A DNA stretch of 64,000 nt from contig NZ_CADIKF010000032.1 of the NCBI RefSeq assembly GCF_902859875.1, positions 21,807 to 85,806 on the forward strand, written 5' to 3'. Below, in pieces: positions 46,177-55,249 of this stretch. Source of the DNA: Paraburkholderia solisilvae (GTDB lineage: Bacteria > Pseudomonadota > Gammaproteobacteria > Burkholderiales > Burkholderiaceae). The translations under genes were made by a program, and so were the position numbers. The notes under the pieces are model-generated. The model was not told the DNA's origin, made no database searches, and saw only the letters and a program-made list of their open reading frames with translations. How positions within the stretch are numbered: the first letter of the stretch is position 1; each line of letters begins with the position of its first letter.

Positions 46177-46919
46177 ACCGGATTATGAATATCGATAAAA
46201 AGATGTTCGAGATCGAATGCCTCGGACAGGTGCGAACCGAGCGCCTGCACGCCGAAGCGCTCGGTCGCATGGTGTCCCGCGGCCACGAACGCGACGCCGC
46301 TCTCCGCGGCCGTATGCGTGGTCTGCTCGGAAATCTCGCCGGTCAGGTAGACATCGGCGCCCGCGTCGATCGCCGCGTCGAAATAGCCCTGCGCGGCGCC
46401 GGTGCACCACGCGATGCGCCGCAGCTCCTGGTCCGGGTCGCCCAGCACGAGCGGCGTGCGGGCGAGCGTCTGCTCGACCTGCGCGGAGAAATGCGCGAGC
46501 GTGATCGGCATCGGCAGCGTGGTCATCCAGCCGATGTCGTTGTCGCCGAAGCGCGCGTCGCCGATCAGGCCCAGCTTCGCGCCCAGTTGCGCATTGTTGC
46601 CGTAGGCCGGATGGTCGTCGAGCGGCAGGTGATACGCGAACAGGTTGATGTCGTTGGCGAGCAGCAGCTTCAGGCGCTGGTATTTGCGCCCGGTGACCGG
46701 CGCCGCTTCATTGCGCCAGAAGTAGCCGTGATGCACGAGCACCGCGTCCGCGCCCCACTCGTGCGCGGCCTCGAGAAAGGCGAGCGACGCGGTCACGCCG
46801 GTCGCGATTTTCTCGACCTTGCGGCGCCCTTCGACCTGTAGTCCGTTCGGGCAATAGTCCTTGAACCGTGAGGCTTCGAGAACGTTGTTCAAGTACAATT
46901 CCAGTTCGATCCGATCCAT
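46173..46919 (-). CDS. Nif3-like dinuclear metal-centre hexameric protein
   Basis: 248 residues. The N-terminal and C-terminal halves carry the Nif3/YbgI metal residues, e.g. VLVHHGYFWRN near 60-70, DVYLTGEI and AAGHHATERFG near the end. YbgI-type proteins bind two metal ions; physiological function is uncertain, with GTP cyclohydrolase-like assignments unproven. The stop codon lies in an inverted repeat (46158-46176). Divergent from the htrA-type gene by 20 bases. Confidence 0.9.
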   Translation of the reverse strand: MDRIELELYLNNVLEASRFKDYCPNGLQVEGRRKVEKIATGVTASLAFLEAAHEWGADAVLVHHGYFWRNEAAPVTGRKYQRLKLLLANDINLFAYHLPLDDHPAYGNNAQLGAKLGLIGDARFGDNDIGWMTTLPMPITLAHFSAQVEQTLARTPLVLGDPDQELRRIAWCTGAAQGYFDAAIDAGADVYLTGEISEQTTHTAAESGVAFVAAGHHATERFGVQALGSHLSEAFDLEHLFIDIHNPV

Positions 46920-46939
46920 ATAAACCTCTAATTTTTCAG

Positions 46940-48151
46940 ATGCTCAGACGCTTTTGGCTGTTGTTTGCCCAGGCGGTGACGGTGCTGCTCGCGTTGATGT
47001 TCATCATCGCGACGCTCAAGCCGCAATGGCTGCAGCGACAAGGGCAATTCGGCAAGCAGCTCGCCGAACCGATCGTCGCTCTGCGGGAAGTGGCGCCGGG
47101 GCTCGGCGGCGGCCCCCTGCAGAGTTCCTACGCCGATGCGGCGCAGAAAGCCATGCCGGCGGTGGTCAACGTGTTCTCCAGCAAGGACGGCTCGCTGCCG
47201 CCCGACCCGCGCGCGAAGGACCCGCTGTTCCGCTACTTCTTCGGTGATCGTAACCGCCGCCAGCAGGAGACGCCGGCGGCAAATCTGGGCTCCGGCGTGA
47301 TTGTGAGTTCGGAAGGCTACATTTTAACGAACCAGCACGTCGTGGACGGCGCGGATCAGATCGAAATCGCGCTCGCCGACGGCCGCACGAGCGAAGCGAA
47401 GGTCATCGGCGTCGATCCGGAAACCGATCTCGCCGTGCTGAAGGTCAATATGACCAACCTGCCGACCATCACGCTCGGCCGCATGGATCAAACCCGCGTC
47501 GGCGACGTCGTGCTCGCGATCGGCAACCCGTTCGGCGTCGGCCAGACGGTGACGATGGGCATCGTCAGCGCGCTCGGGCGCAATCACCTCGGCATCAATA
47601 CCTTCGAGAACTTCATTCAGACCGACGCGCCGATCAATCCGGGCAATTCGGGCGGCGCGCTGGTCGATATTCACGGCAATCTGCTCGGCATCAACACGGC
47701 AATCTATTCGCGCTCGGGCGGCTCGCTCGGCATCGGCTTCGCGATTCCGGTGTCGACCGCGCGCAGCGTGCTGGAGAGCATCATTACCACCGGCACGGTC
47801 ACGCGCGGCTGGATCGGCGTCGAGCCGCAGGACGTCACGCCGGAAATTGCCGAGTCGTTCGGACTCGAGCAGAAGACCGGCGCGATCGTCGCCGGCGTGC
47901 TGAAGGGCGGGCCGGCCGACAAGGCGGGCATCAAGCCCGGCGACATCCTGGTTGGCGTGAATGGGCAGGACATCACCGACACCACACGTCTGCTCAATGT
48001 AATCGCGCAGATCAAGCCCGGCACCGACGCGAAAGTGCATCTGGTGCGCAAGAACAAGGAGCTCGACCTGACGGTGATGATCGGCAAGCGCCCGCCGCCG
48101 CCGAAGCAGTCGTCATCGGATGACGACGATCAGGGCGATGATGGTGGTTGA
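46940..48151 (+). CDS. Membrane-anchored HtrA-family serine protease (DegS/AlgW-like)
   Basis: 403 residues. An N-terminal membrane helix (about 6-27), then a trypsin-like domain with H133 (NQHVVDG), D163 (PETDLAVLK) and S237 (NPGNSGGAL). A single PDZ domain follows (from GWIGVEPQDVTP). One PDZ and an anchor fit DegS/AlgW, which starts envelope stress signalling by cutting an anti-sigma factor, more than two-PDZ DegP. The acidic tail SSSDDDDQGDDGG is unusual. It starts 20 bases from the divergent nif3-like gene. Confidence 0.9.
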   Translation: MLRRFWLLFAQAVTVLLALMFIIATLKPQWLQRQGQFGKQLAEPIVALREVAPGLGGGPLQSSYADAAQKAMPAVVNVFSSKDGSLPPDPRAKDPLFRYFFGDRNRRQQETPAANLGSGVIVSSEGYILTNQHVVDGADQIEIALADGRTSEAKVIGVDPETDLAVLKVNMTNLPTITLGRMDQTRVGDVVLAIGNPFGVGQTVTMGIVSALGRNHLGINTFENFIQTDAPINPGNSGGALVDIHGNLLGINTAIYSRSGGSLGIGFAIPVSTARSVLESIITTGTVTRGWIGVEPQDVTPEIAESFGLEQKTGAIVAGVLKGGPADKAGIKPGDILVGVNGQDITDTTRLLNVIAQIKPGTDAKVHLVRKNKELDLTVMIGKRPPPPKQSSSDDDDQGDDGG

Positions 48152-48418
48152 GCAGATGCGTTGATAGGGTGGGTGAATGCCGCGCGCGGCCCGGGATGCG
48201 GTGCGATGGCCTTGATGCCGCGCGTGATGCTCATGTGATGCCGTGCAGCCGGCCAAGATCAAGTCAACGCAGGTCAAAGGCAGCGCAAGGCGGCGAAGCG
48301 AGGCACGGCGGCAGCAAGCGGGCAGCTACTGCAAGCCCGCTCGTGACAGCGTGACACTGTGACGCATGTTCCCGAGCTTCAATTGCCGCTCGCGTCGCCG
48401 CCCATCGCGGCGCGCCCG

Positions 48419-49201
48419 TCACTGAGCCGCGTTGCCCTCTTTCTCCGTTTCCAGCACCGGCTTGCTGACGAAGAGCCGCGCCGCAATGATGCCCGCTTCG
48501 TACAGAATGATCAGCGGAACCGCGAGAATCAGCTGCGAGAACACGTCAGGCGGCGTGACGACCGCGGAAACCACAAACGCGCCGACCACCACATACGGGC
48601 GGATCTGCCTGAGCTTTTGCACCGTCAGCACGCCCATGCGCACCAGCAGCACGACAACGATCGGCACCTCGAACGTGACGCCGAACGCAAGGAACATCGT
48701 CAGTACGAAGCTCAGGTAATTGTCGATATCGGTGGTCATCTCCGCGCCTAGCGGCGCGTTGTAGTGCGCCATCACGCGGAAGATGGTCGGAAACACGACG
48801 AAGTATGCGAACGCCATCCCGCACAGGAACAGCACATAGCTGCTGCTGACAAGCGGCATCACGAGCTTCTTCTCGTGCTGATAAAGCCCCGGCGCGACGA
48901 ATGCCCAGATCTGGTACAGCACGATCGGCAGCGCGATCACGAACGCGACCAGCATCGTCACCTTCATCGGCACGAAAAACGAGCCGGTGACATCGGTGAC
49001 GATCATCTTGCCGTCCTTCGGCAGGTTGTTCATCAACGGCCGCGCAAGCAGCCGGAAAATGTCCGGCGCCCAATAGACGAGGCCCACGAACACGACAATC
49101 ACCGAAATGCCGGCGCGGATGATGCGATTGCGCAGTTCGACGAGGTGGGAGATGAAGGTCTCTTCAGAACCTTCGTTCTGGTTGTGCTGGGGGTCGCTCA
49201 C
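48419..49201 (-). CDS. tatC: Sec-independent protein translocase subunit TatC
   Basis: 260 residues with six membrane helices. The N-terminal region starts with the charged FISHLVELRNRII typical of TatC, followed by the MPLVSSSYVLFLCGMAFAYF helix. TatC is the twin-arginine signal receptor. Start GTG 49201 with GAGGG upstream. Last gene of tatABC. Confidence 0.97.
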   Translation of the reverse strand: MSDPQHNQNEGSEETFISHLVELRNRIIRAGISVIVVFVGLVYWAPDIFRLLARPLMNNLPKDGKMIVTDVTGSFFVPMKVTMLVAFVIALPIVLYQIWAFVAPGLYQHEKKLVMPLVSSSYVLFLCGMAFAYFVVFPTIFRVMAHYNAPLGAEMTTDIDNYLSFVLTMFLAFGVTFEVPIVVVLLVRMGVLTVQKLRQIRPYVVVGAFVVSAVVTPPDVFSQLILAVPLIILYEAGIIAARLFVSKPVLETEKEGNAAQ

Positions 49202-49234
49202 GCCGGCCCTCGGTAGGAGATGGATTCACGAGTA

Positions 49235-49783
49235 TCAGAAGAAGCGCGTCGTGCGCCGCATGCTGACCGGCTTGTGGCGCGCCACGCGCGCAGCGCCCGA
49301 TTGCACGTGCGTGCGGCGCGCCGACACACGCTTGTACCACGTCGGCATGGCAGTCTGTTTAATGCGCCAGTTCTTGCGCTTCGGCGCATTCGAGGCGGCC
49401 CTTCCGCCAAAGCCGTTCCACGACGATGACGCGCTGCCGCCCGCGGCCGCGCCGCCGTCTTCCGTGCCGCCCCCCGCGATACTCGGCCCAACCGACGTCC
49501 CCGCCTTCCACGCGTCGTTCAGCTCGGTTTCCTGCTTGCGCAGATTGTCGTGAATCGTGCTTTCGACGTTGTGCGCAGCTGACTCGAATTCGGTCTTCAT
49601 CCGCCGCAATTCGTCGAGTTCGATTTCACGCGTGACTTCGGCCTTCACATCGTTGATATAGCGCTGCGCGCGGCCGAATAGCGCCCCTGCCGTGCGGGCC
49701 ACGCGCGGCAGCCGCTCAGGGCCGAGCACGACCAGCGCGACCACGCCGATCAGTGCCATCTTGGTGAGGCCGAGGTCAAGCAT
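49235..49783 (-). CDS. tatB: Sec-independent protein translocase subunit TatB
   Basis: 182 residues. An N-terminal membrane helix (about 5-20), a GPERLP hinge, then the long amphipathic helix and coiled-coil (about 25-90). A disordered Gly/Ser-rich tail makes it longer than many TatB proteins. It works with TatC in substrate recognition. Lies between tatA and tatC. Confidence 0.93.
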   Translation of the reverse strand: MLDLGLTKMALIGVVALVVLGPERLPRVARTAGALFGRAQRYINDVKAEVTREIELDELRRMKTEFESAAHNVESTIHDNLRKQETELNDAWKAGTSVGPSIAGGGTEDGGAAAGGSASSSWNGFGGRAASNAPKRKNWRIKQTAMPTWYKRVSARRTHVQSGAARVARHKPVSMRRTTRFF

Positions 49784-49928
49784 CGGAAGGGCTTCCCGTC
49801 AGTGCGCCGTGTGATGGGTTCAATACGCGGTTGAGCACCCGATGTGGCGTGCGGTTGGTCACGCGATTTGTCGCATGACCCGTTACGCGGCTTGCTGCAC
49901 GAATAGGCAACACGATTGAACGCGCGGC

Positions 49929-50171
49929 TTAGCGCGAGTCACCCGGATGCGTAGCCTTTTCCTTCGCATCGACGTCGATCGTGCCGCCGCGCGGCAGTTC
50001 ACGCTGCTGCGCCTGCGTGTCCGCGGGCGCTTCCGCGTCTTTCATCCCTTCCTTGAACCCCTTTACCGCGCCGCCCAGATCGCCGCCGATGTTGCGCAGC
50101 TTCTTGGTGCCGAATACCAGTGCGACGATCAGCAAGACGATCAGCCAATGCCAAATGCTCAACGAACCCAT
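49929..50171 (-). CDS. tatA: Sec-independent protein translocase subunit TatA
   Basis: 80 residues. A single membrane helix (about 6-20), then FGTKKLRNIGGDLGGAVKGFKEGMKD, the hinge and amphipathic helix of TatA. It polymerises to form the pore-like element. 145 bases separate it from tatB, and that gap has no other gene. Confidence 0.96.
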   Translation of the reverse strand: MGSLSIWHWLIVLLIVALVFGTKKLRNIGGDLGGAVKGFKEGMKDAEAPADTQAQQRELPRGGTIDVDAKEKATHPGDSR

Positions 50172-50347
50172 GAAAACTCTCCTTGTCTCCCGTCGCCCGC
50201 CGACGTGAAGAAAACCTCGGGCCCTGCGGCCCTAATCGAAGCGCGAAGGCTTCGTGCGCTTTTTACTTTTCGAATCCGTTACCGATGTGCGGGAAATTGT
50301 CAGGACCGCCAGTATCGCCGCCGATCGGTTATGAACATATGTCACCG

Positions 50348-50713
50348 TCACCCCATGCGCAACCACGGCCGCGGACCGGCAAGCAGATGCGCGTGCAGGT
50401 GATACACCTCCTGACCGCCGCCGGGACCGGTATTGATTACCGTGCGGAAGCCCGTTTCACCGCCCGTGTAGGCAACGCCGAGCTTGTCCGCGAGACGCGC
50501 GACCAACACAAGCATTCTACCAAGCAGCGGGGCGTCGCTTTCGTGGCAATCGGTCAGCGTGGCGATGTGTTTACGCGGAATGACCAGCACGTGCGTTTCA
50601 GCCGCTGGACGGATGTCGCGGAACGCGACGAACTCGTCGTCTTCATGAACTTTAGTCGACGGAATTTCGCCCGCGGCGATCTTGCAGAAAAGGCAATTCG
50701 GATCGTGGCTCAT
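50348..50713 (-). CDS. hinT: HIT-family nucleotide-binding protein HinT
   Basis: 121 residues. The histidine triad HLHAHLLAG is near the C-terminus, with NCLFCKIAAGEIPS at the N-terminus supplying metal-binding Cys. HinT hydrolyses AMP-linked phosphoramidates. Located between DUF4870 and tatA on the his-tat strand. Confidence 0.96.
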   Translation of the reverse strand: MSHDPNCLFCKIAAGEIPSTKVHEDDEFVAFRDIRPAAETHVLVIPRKHIATLTDCHESDAPLLGRMLVLVARLADKLGVAYTGGETGFRTVINTGPGGGQEVYHLHAHLLAGPRPWLRMG

Positions 50714-50753
50714 GGTCTTCCCGATTTAGCTTGTGCGGCGCCGGGCCTGCCGT

Positions 50754-51149
50754 TCAGAACCACGCGCGCGGGTTCTGCAGCGGCTTATTGTCGTACAGAT
50801 ACAGCCAGCCTTTGATGATACGGTACAACGTCCAGATCGCAACAGCCCACAGAATCGGCACGCCGATCAGCACGATAAACAGCGCCACGCCGATCAGATG
50901 GCCGATCAGCCCCAGCCAGAAGGTGCGGATCTGCCACTCGAAGTGCGCTTCGTACGGCGTGCCGACCGTCTCGGACCGCTTCAGGTAATTGATGATGATC
51001 GCGACCAGCACGGAGATGCCGCCCGTCAGCCAGTACACCGCGTAGAGCGCATACAGCACGTGCGTCAATGTGCGCAGACTGCGCTGCCGGTCGATTTCGA
51101 GTGCGCTCTGATATGACGGCGGCGGGTATCCGCTATGCGACTGCTCCAT
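50754..51149 (-). CDS. DUF4870-family membrane protein
   Basis: 131 residues, with three or four membrane helices (about 32-55, 75-95, 95-115). Starts MEQSHSGYPPPSYQSAL, a Pro-rich soluble tail, and ends in LYLYDNKPLQNPRAWF. The pattern matches DUF4870; function unknown. ATG 51149 has GGAGGA nine bases upstream. The frame to 51404 is open but overlaps hisE antiparallel without similarity. Confidence 0.85.
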   Translation of the reverse strand: MEQSHSGYPPPSYQSALEIDRQRSLRTLTHVLYALYAVYWLTGGISVLVAIIINYLKRSETVGTPYEAHFEWQIRTFWLGLIGHLIGVALFIVLIGVPILWAVAIWTLYRIIKGWLYLYDNKPLQNPRAWF

Positions 51150-51259
51150 GTTGCGTCCTCCTTCAGATGCGGTCAGAAGCGTGGCTGGATTGGGCGGCGG
51201 CGTACGGCGAGGGCGAGGGCGGCGGCGGTCTTGCGAGGCGGCGCGCGATCGCTGATCGC

Positions 51260-51628
51260 TCAGTCGCCGTTCTGCTCGCGGTCGCGGCTCTTGCGCAGCG
51301 CCTTTTCCTCGATTCCCGACAAGCCTTCGCGACGCTCCAGTTCGGCGAGCACATCGGCCGGGCTCAAATCGAAATGCGACAACGCCACGAGACAATGAAA
51401 CCACAGATCGGCCATCTCATAGACCAGCGCTTTGGGTTCGCGGCCATGCCGTACGTCCTTCGCCGCAAGCGCCACCTCGGTCGCTTCTTCGCCGATCTTT
51501 TTCAGCACCGCGTCGTCGCCCTTATGGAACAGGCGCGACACGTACGAGACGTCCGGATCGCCGCCCTTGCGGCTGTCGATCAGCGCGGCAAGGCGCAGCA
51601 GCGTGTCATGCGTGGCGGGTTGCGTCAT
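51260..51628 (-). CDS. hisE: Phosphoribosyl-ATP pyrophosphatase
   Basis: 122 residues, MazG-like fold: RLFHKGDDAVLKKIGEEATEVALAAK and YEMADLWFHCLVAL supply the metal ligands. Second step of histidine synthesis, PR-ATP to PR-AMP. ATG 51628 overlaps the hisI stop by four bases (51625-51628), so the two are translationally coupled. Separate HisE and HisI instead of the fused form. Confidence 0.97.
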   Translation of the reverse strand: MTQPATHDTLLRLAALIDSRKGGDPDVSYVSRLFHKGDDAVLKKIGEEATEVALAAKDVRHGREPKALVYEMADLWFHCLVALSHFDLSPADVLAELERREGLSGIEEKALRKSRDREQNGD

Positions 51629-52035
51629 TTGTAGATATGTTCGGGATCTTTCAGCACCGGGTCGACGGCGATCCATTCGCCATCGTCGACCGAGCCTTCG
51701 AATTTCTGGAAAAAGCACGAGTGACGGCCGGTGTGGCACGCGATGCCCGACACCTGCTCGACCTTGAGCAGCACGACATCTTCGTCGCAATCGAGCCGCA
51801 CTTCGTGCACGTGCTGCACATGGCCGGATTCTTCGCCTTTGAACCACAGCCGCTGCCGCGAGCGCGAAAAATACACCGCGCGGCCGGTTTCGATCGTTTT
51901 CGCGAGCGCCTCGCGACTCATCCACGCGAACATCAGCACGTCGTTCGTCGCGGCTTCCTGCGCGATCACCGGCACGAGGCCGTTCGCGTCCCATTTGACC
52001 TTGTCGAGCCAGTCGACACCCGATGCATTCACCAC
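51625..52035 (-). CDS. hisI: Phosphoribosyl-AMP cyclohydrolase
   Basis: 136 residues. Conserved DANGLVPVIAQEAATNDVLMFAWMS and the metal cysteines in DCDEDVVLL and GIACHTGRHSCFF. Third step of histidine synthesis. GTG start at 52035 (a second GTG follows); no upstream ATG is available because hisF ends one base before. Confidence 0.97.
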   Translation of the reverse strand: MVNASGVDWLDKVKWDANGLVPVIAQEAATNDVLMFAWMSREALAKTIETGRAVYFSRSRQRLWFKGEESGHVQHVHEVRLDCDEDVVLLKVEQVSGIACHTGRHSCFFQKFEGSVDDGEWIAVDPVLKDPEHIYK

Positions 52036-52036
52036 G

Positions 52037-52810
52037 TCACAACCTCACTGAGATGCCCTGATCGGCCATAAAGCGCTTGGCTTCGCCGACCGTGTGTTCG
52101 CCATAGTGGAAGATGCTCGCGGCCAGCACCGCGTCCGCATGCCCCTCCCTGATGCCGTCGGCCAGATGCTGCAGCGAGCCGACGCCGCCCGACGCGATGA
52201 CCGGCACCGGCACCGCATCCGATACCGCGCGCGTCAACGCGAGATCGAAGCCGCTTTTCGTGCCGTCGCGATCCATGCTGGTGAGCAGAATCTCGCCCGC
52301 GCCGAATTCGGCCATCTTGCGCGCCCATCCGATCGCGTCAAGACCGGTCGCCTTGCGCCCGCCGTGCGTGAACACTTCCCAGCGCGGCGGCTCGCCGTCG
52401 GCCGACACGCGCTTCGCGTCGATCGCGACGACGATGCACTGCGAGCCGTGCTTGTCCGTCGCGTCGCGCACCAGTTGCGGATTCGCGATCGCCGACGAAT
52501 TGATGCTGATCTTGTCCGCGCCGGCATTGAGCAGTCGCCGCACGTCTTCGACCGCGCGCACGCCGCCGCCGACCGTCAGTGGAATGAATACCTGCGATGC
52601 GACCGCCTCGATGATAGGCAGGATCAGGTCGCGCTGGTCGGACGTCGCGGTGATGTCGAGAAACGTGAGTTCGTCGGCGCCCTGATCGTCATAGCGGCGC
52701 GCAATCTCGACGGGATCGCCCGCGTCGCGCAACTCGACGAAGTTGACGCCCTTGACGACGCGCCCGGCGGTCACGTCGAGACAGGGGATGATGCGTTTAG
52801 CTAAGGCCAT
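52037..52810 (-). CDS. hisF: Imidazole glycerol phosphate synthase subunit HisF
   Basis: 257 residues, TIM barrel with the two-fold phosphate-binding layout. Catalytic Asp is in IIPCLDVTAGRVVKG (D12) and the second in the VAIDAKR strand. It condenses ammonia from HisH with PRFAR to give IGP and AICAR. ATG 52810 starts the conserved MALAKRIIPCLD. Confidence 0.97.
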   Translation of the reverse strand: MALAKRIIPCLDVTAGRVVKGVNFVELRDAGDPVEIARRYDDQGADELTFLDITATSDQRDLILPIIEAVASQVFIPLTVGGGVRAVEDVRRLLNAGADKISINSSAIANPQLVRDATDKHGSQCIVVAIDAKRVSADGEPPRWEVFTHGGRKATGLDAIGWARKMAEFGAGEILLTSMDRDGTKSGFDLALTRAVSDAVPVPVIASGGVGSLQHLADGIREGHADAVLAASIFHYGEHTVGEAKRFMADQGISVRL

Positions 52811-52915
52811 GATGGTGCGGATGCTAACGTGTGCTGCGTGCTGTACTGCGGAAACGCACCACGCGCGGGCGTTGCGGCGCGAGATTGCGTCATGAAGATC
52901 ACGCGCGAGGCGCAG

Positions 52916-52937
52916 GCCTGAGCGTAGCCGCTCAGGC
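52916..52937 (-). repeat. Perfect hairpin spanning the hisA stop codon
   Basis: GCCTGAGCG (52916-52924) / CGCTCAGGC (52929-52937) with a 4-base loop. The TGA of hisA (52932-52934 on this strand) lies in the right arm. 122 bases follow before hisF starts. No T-run follows, so it is not a standard terminator; it may be an mRNA processing or stability element between hisA and hisF. Confidence 0.75.
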
Positions 52938-53684
52938 ATCGTCCGATTCGCGCAGCCGGTCCGCGTGGGTCTGCGCGGCCGCGAAGTCGAGGTCGCCCGA
53001 GTAGATCGCGCGGCCGCAGATCACACCCTCGACGCCCTCGTCTTCGACCTCGCACAGCGCTTCGATATCGCCCAGATTCGACAGGCCGCCGCTCGCGATC
53101 ACCGGAATCTTCACCGCGCGAGCGAGACGCACGGTCGCCTCGATATTGATGCCCTGCATCATGCCATCGCGCCCGATGTCGGTGTAAATGATCGATTCGC
53201 ACCCGTAGTCCTCGAACTTGCGGGCGAGATCGGCCACTTCGTGACCGGTCAGCTTGCTCCAGCCGTCGGTGGCCACCTTGCCGTCCTTCGCATCGAGGCC
53301 GACGATGATATGGCCGCCGAACGCGGTGCACGCCTCCAGCAGAAAGCCCGGGTTCTTCACCGCCGCCGTACCGATGATCACATATTCGAGACCGTCGTCC
53401 AGATAGCGCTCGATCGTGTTCAGATCGCGAATGCCGCCACCCAGTTGCACGGGAATCTCGGCGCCGACCTCTTCGATGATCGCGCGAATCGCCTCCTCGT
53501 TGCGAGGCTTGCCGGCGAATGCGCCATTCAGATCGACGAGGTGCAGGCGCCGCGCGCCGCGTTCGAGCCAGTGTCGGGCCATCGCCGCCGGCTCCTCGGA
53601 GAATATCGTCGCCTGGTCCATATCGCCCTGTTTGAGGCGAACACACTGACCGTCTTTCAGGTCGATGGCGGGGATCAGCAGCAT
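52932..53684 (-). CDS. hisA: Phosphoribosylformimino-AICAR isomerase
   Basis: 250 residues, TIM barrel. Catalytic Asp in MLLIPAIDLKDGQCV (D8) and the second in the YTDIGRDGMM strand; phosphate sites GGGI and ASGGL are present. Isomerises ProFAR to PRFAR. ATG 53684; the frame continues upstream without similarity. The stop codon is in the hairpin at 52916-52937. Confidence 0.97.
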   Translation of the reverse strand: MLLIPAIDLKDGQCVRLKQGDMDQATIFSEEPAAMARHWLERGARRLHLVDLNGAFAGKPRNEEAIRAIIEEVGAEIPVQLGGGIRDLNTIERYLDDGLEYVIIGTAAVKNPGFLLEACTAFGGHIIVGLDAKDGKVATDGWSKLTGHEVADLARKFEDYGCESIIYTDIGRDGMMQGINIEATVRLARAVKIPVIASGGLSNLGDIEALCEVEDEGVEGVICGRAIYSGDLDFAAAQTHADRLRESDDA

Positions 53685-53862
53685 AGCAATCGGGTGATAT
53701 CTGGGAAGAAGGTTGAATTTCGGCCGGCGCGAAGCCTGCGGCAGTGCCGCGCCAGACCGTTCCGCTAGTTTAGTACAACTCTTTCGGCCGCCTTGCGAAT
53801 GTCGGGGCGCCGCACGAACCTGCTGTGTGAACCGGTAAGCCCCGCCGGACAAGGCGGCGAAC

Positions 53863-54504
53863 TCAGGGTTTCCAGTGCACGAAATTCCGGTAGACGCGCA
53901 GGCCTGCATCCGCACTTTTTTCCGGGTGGAACTGGGTAGCAAAAAGGTTGTCGTGCGCTACCGCCGACGTGAACGGCACGCCGTACACCGTTTCGCCGGA
54001 CGTATACGCGGCATTGTCCGGCATCACATAGTAGCTGTGCACAAAATAGAAGAAGCTGTTGTCCGGTACGCCGTCCCATAACGGATGCGACTGCGTCTGA
54101 CGGACACGGTTCCAGCCCATCTGCGGCACCTTGAAGCGCGAACCGTCATCCTGCACCTGCCCGTCGAGCTCGAAGCGCAGCACTTTGCCCGGCATCAGGC
54201 CGAGTCCGCGCGTATCGCCCTCCGCACTCCAGTCGAACAACATCTGCTCGCCGATGCAAACGCCCATCAGCGGTTTGCTGCGCGACGCCTCCAGCACCGC
54301 ATCCTGCAAGCCGGATTCACCCAGCGAGCGCATGCAGTCCGGCATTGCGCCCTGGCCGGGCAGCACGACGCGGTCGGCCGCGCGGATCGCCTCGGGCCGA
54401 TCGACGATCGCCACCTCCGCCTCGGGCGCCGCCTTTTTCAGCGCCTGCGCAACCGAGCGCAGGTTGCCCATTCCGTAATCCACAATCGCAATTGAGGTCT
54501 TCAT
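53863..54504 (-). CDS. hisH: Imidazole glycerol phosphate synthase glutaminase HisH
   Basis: 213 residues. Class-I glutaminase triad: nucleophile C83 in GVCIGEQMLF, with H193 and E195 in FHPEKSADAG. It supplies ammonia to HisF. It follows marC in the operon. Confidence 0.97.
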   Translation of the reverse strand: MKTSIAIVDYGMGNLRSVAQALKKAAPEAEVAIVDRPEAIRAADRVVLPGQGAMPDCMRSLGESGLQDAVLEASRSKPLMGVCIGEQMLFDWSAEGDTRGLGLMPGKVLRFELDGQVQDDGSRFKVPQMGWNRVRQTQSHPLWDGVPDNSFFYFVHSYYVMPDNAAYTSGETVYGVPFTSAVAHDNLFATQFHPEKSADAGLRVYRNFVHWKP

Positions 54505-54535
54505 CTCAGAACCAGGGTTTCCACTTCAACAGGTT

Positions 54536-55156
54536 TCATTTCAAGCCAGGCAGCAGCGCCTTCAAACCGTCGACGATGAACTCCACCGCCAGCGCCGACA
54601 ACATCAGGCCCATCAGCCGCGTGCCGATATTGATGCCGGTGCGGCCGACCCAGTGGGCGATCGGTTCGGCGAGGCGCAGCGACAAAAAACAGATCGCCGC
54701 CAGCACCGCTCCAATGACGATCAGACTAACCCGGTCGTACCAATGGCGAAAGCTGGCCGAATAGACGATGACCGTACTGATCGAACCGGGCCCCGTCAGC
54801 AGCGGAATCGCGAGCGGCACGACCGCGACGTTATCCTTCGACTCGGCCTCGAAGCGCTCCTCGGGCGTCGCGCGCGCGTTGCCGATCTGCGCATTCAACA
54901 TGTTGATCGCCATCAAAAGCATGATGATGCCGCCGCCGACCTCGAGCGAGCCGACCGAAATGCCAAAGAAGCCGATGATCTGCTGGCCGCACATCGCCGT
55001 CACGGCGATCACGAAGAACACGGATATCGATGCGATACGGATCGTGCGCCGCCGTTCCGCGTCCGACTGCTGTGAGGTCAGGCTCAGAAAAAACGGCACC
55101 GCGCCGACCGGGTTGATCAGCGCCAGCAGCGAAATGAACGATTTGAGGATATCCAT
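54536..55156 (-). CDS. marC: MarC-family integral membrane protein in the his operon
   Basis: 206 residues, six membrane helices. Typical MarC features are LLALINPVGAVPFFLSLT at the start, IGNARATPEERFEAESKDNVAVVPLAIPLLTGPGSI in two adjoining segments, and a C-terminal LMLSALAVEFIVDGL. Function of MarC proteins is unclear (antibiotic-resistance roles are not supported). It sits between hisB and hisH on the his strand, an insertion seen in Burkholderiaceae. ATG 55156 was chosen over 55174. Confidence 0.92.
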   Translation of the reverse strand: MDILKSFISLLALINPVGAVPFFLSLTSQQSDAERRRTIRIASISVFFVIAVTAMCGQQIIGFFGISVGSLEVGGGIIMLLMAINMLNAQIGNARATPEERFEAESKDNVAVVPLAIPLLTGPGSISTVIVYSASFRHWYDRVSLIVIGAVLAAICFLSLRLAEPIAHWVGRTGINIGTRLMGLMLSALAVEFIVDGLKALLPGLK

Positions 55157-55249
55157 CGCTAGCCGGCCGCGCATCGACGCGCCACCAGTCCGGTTGGTCG
55201 GAGCCTGAAGCGTCTGCCCGCACTGCTGACATCACGCCTCGAATTCGCG

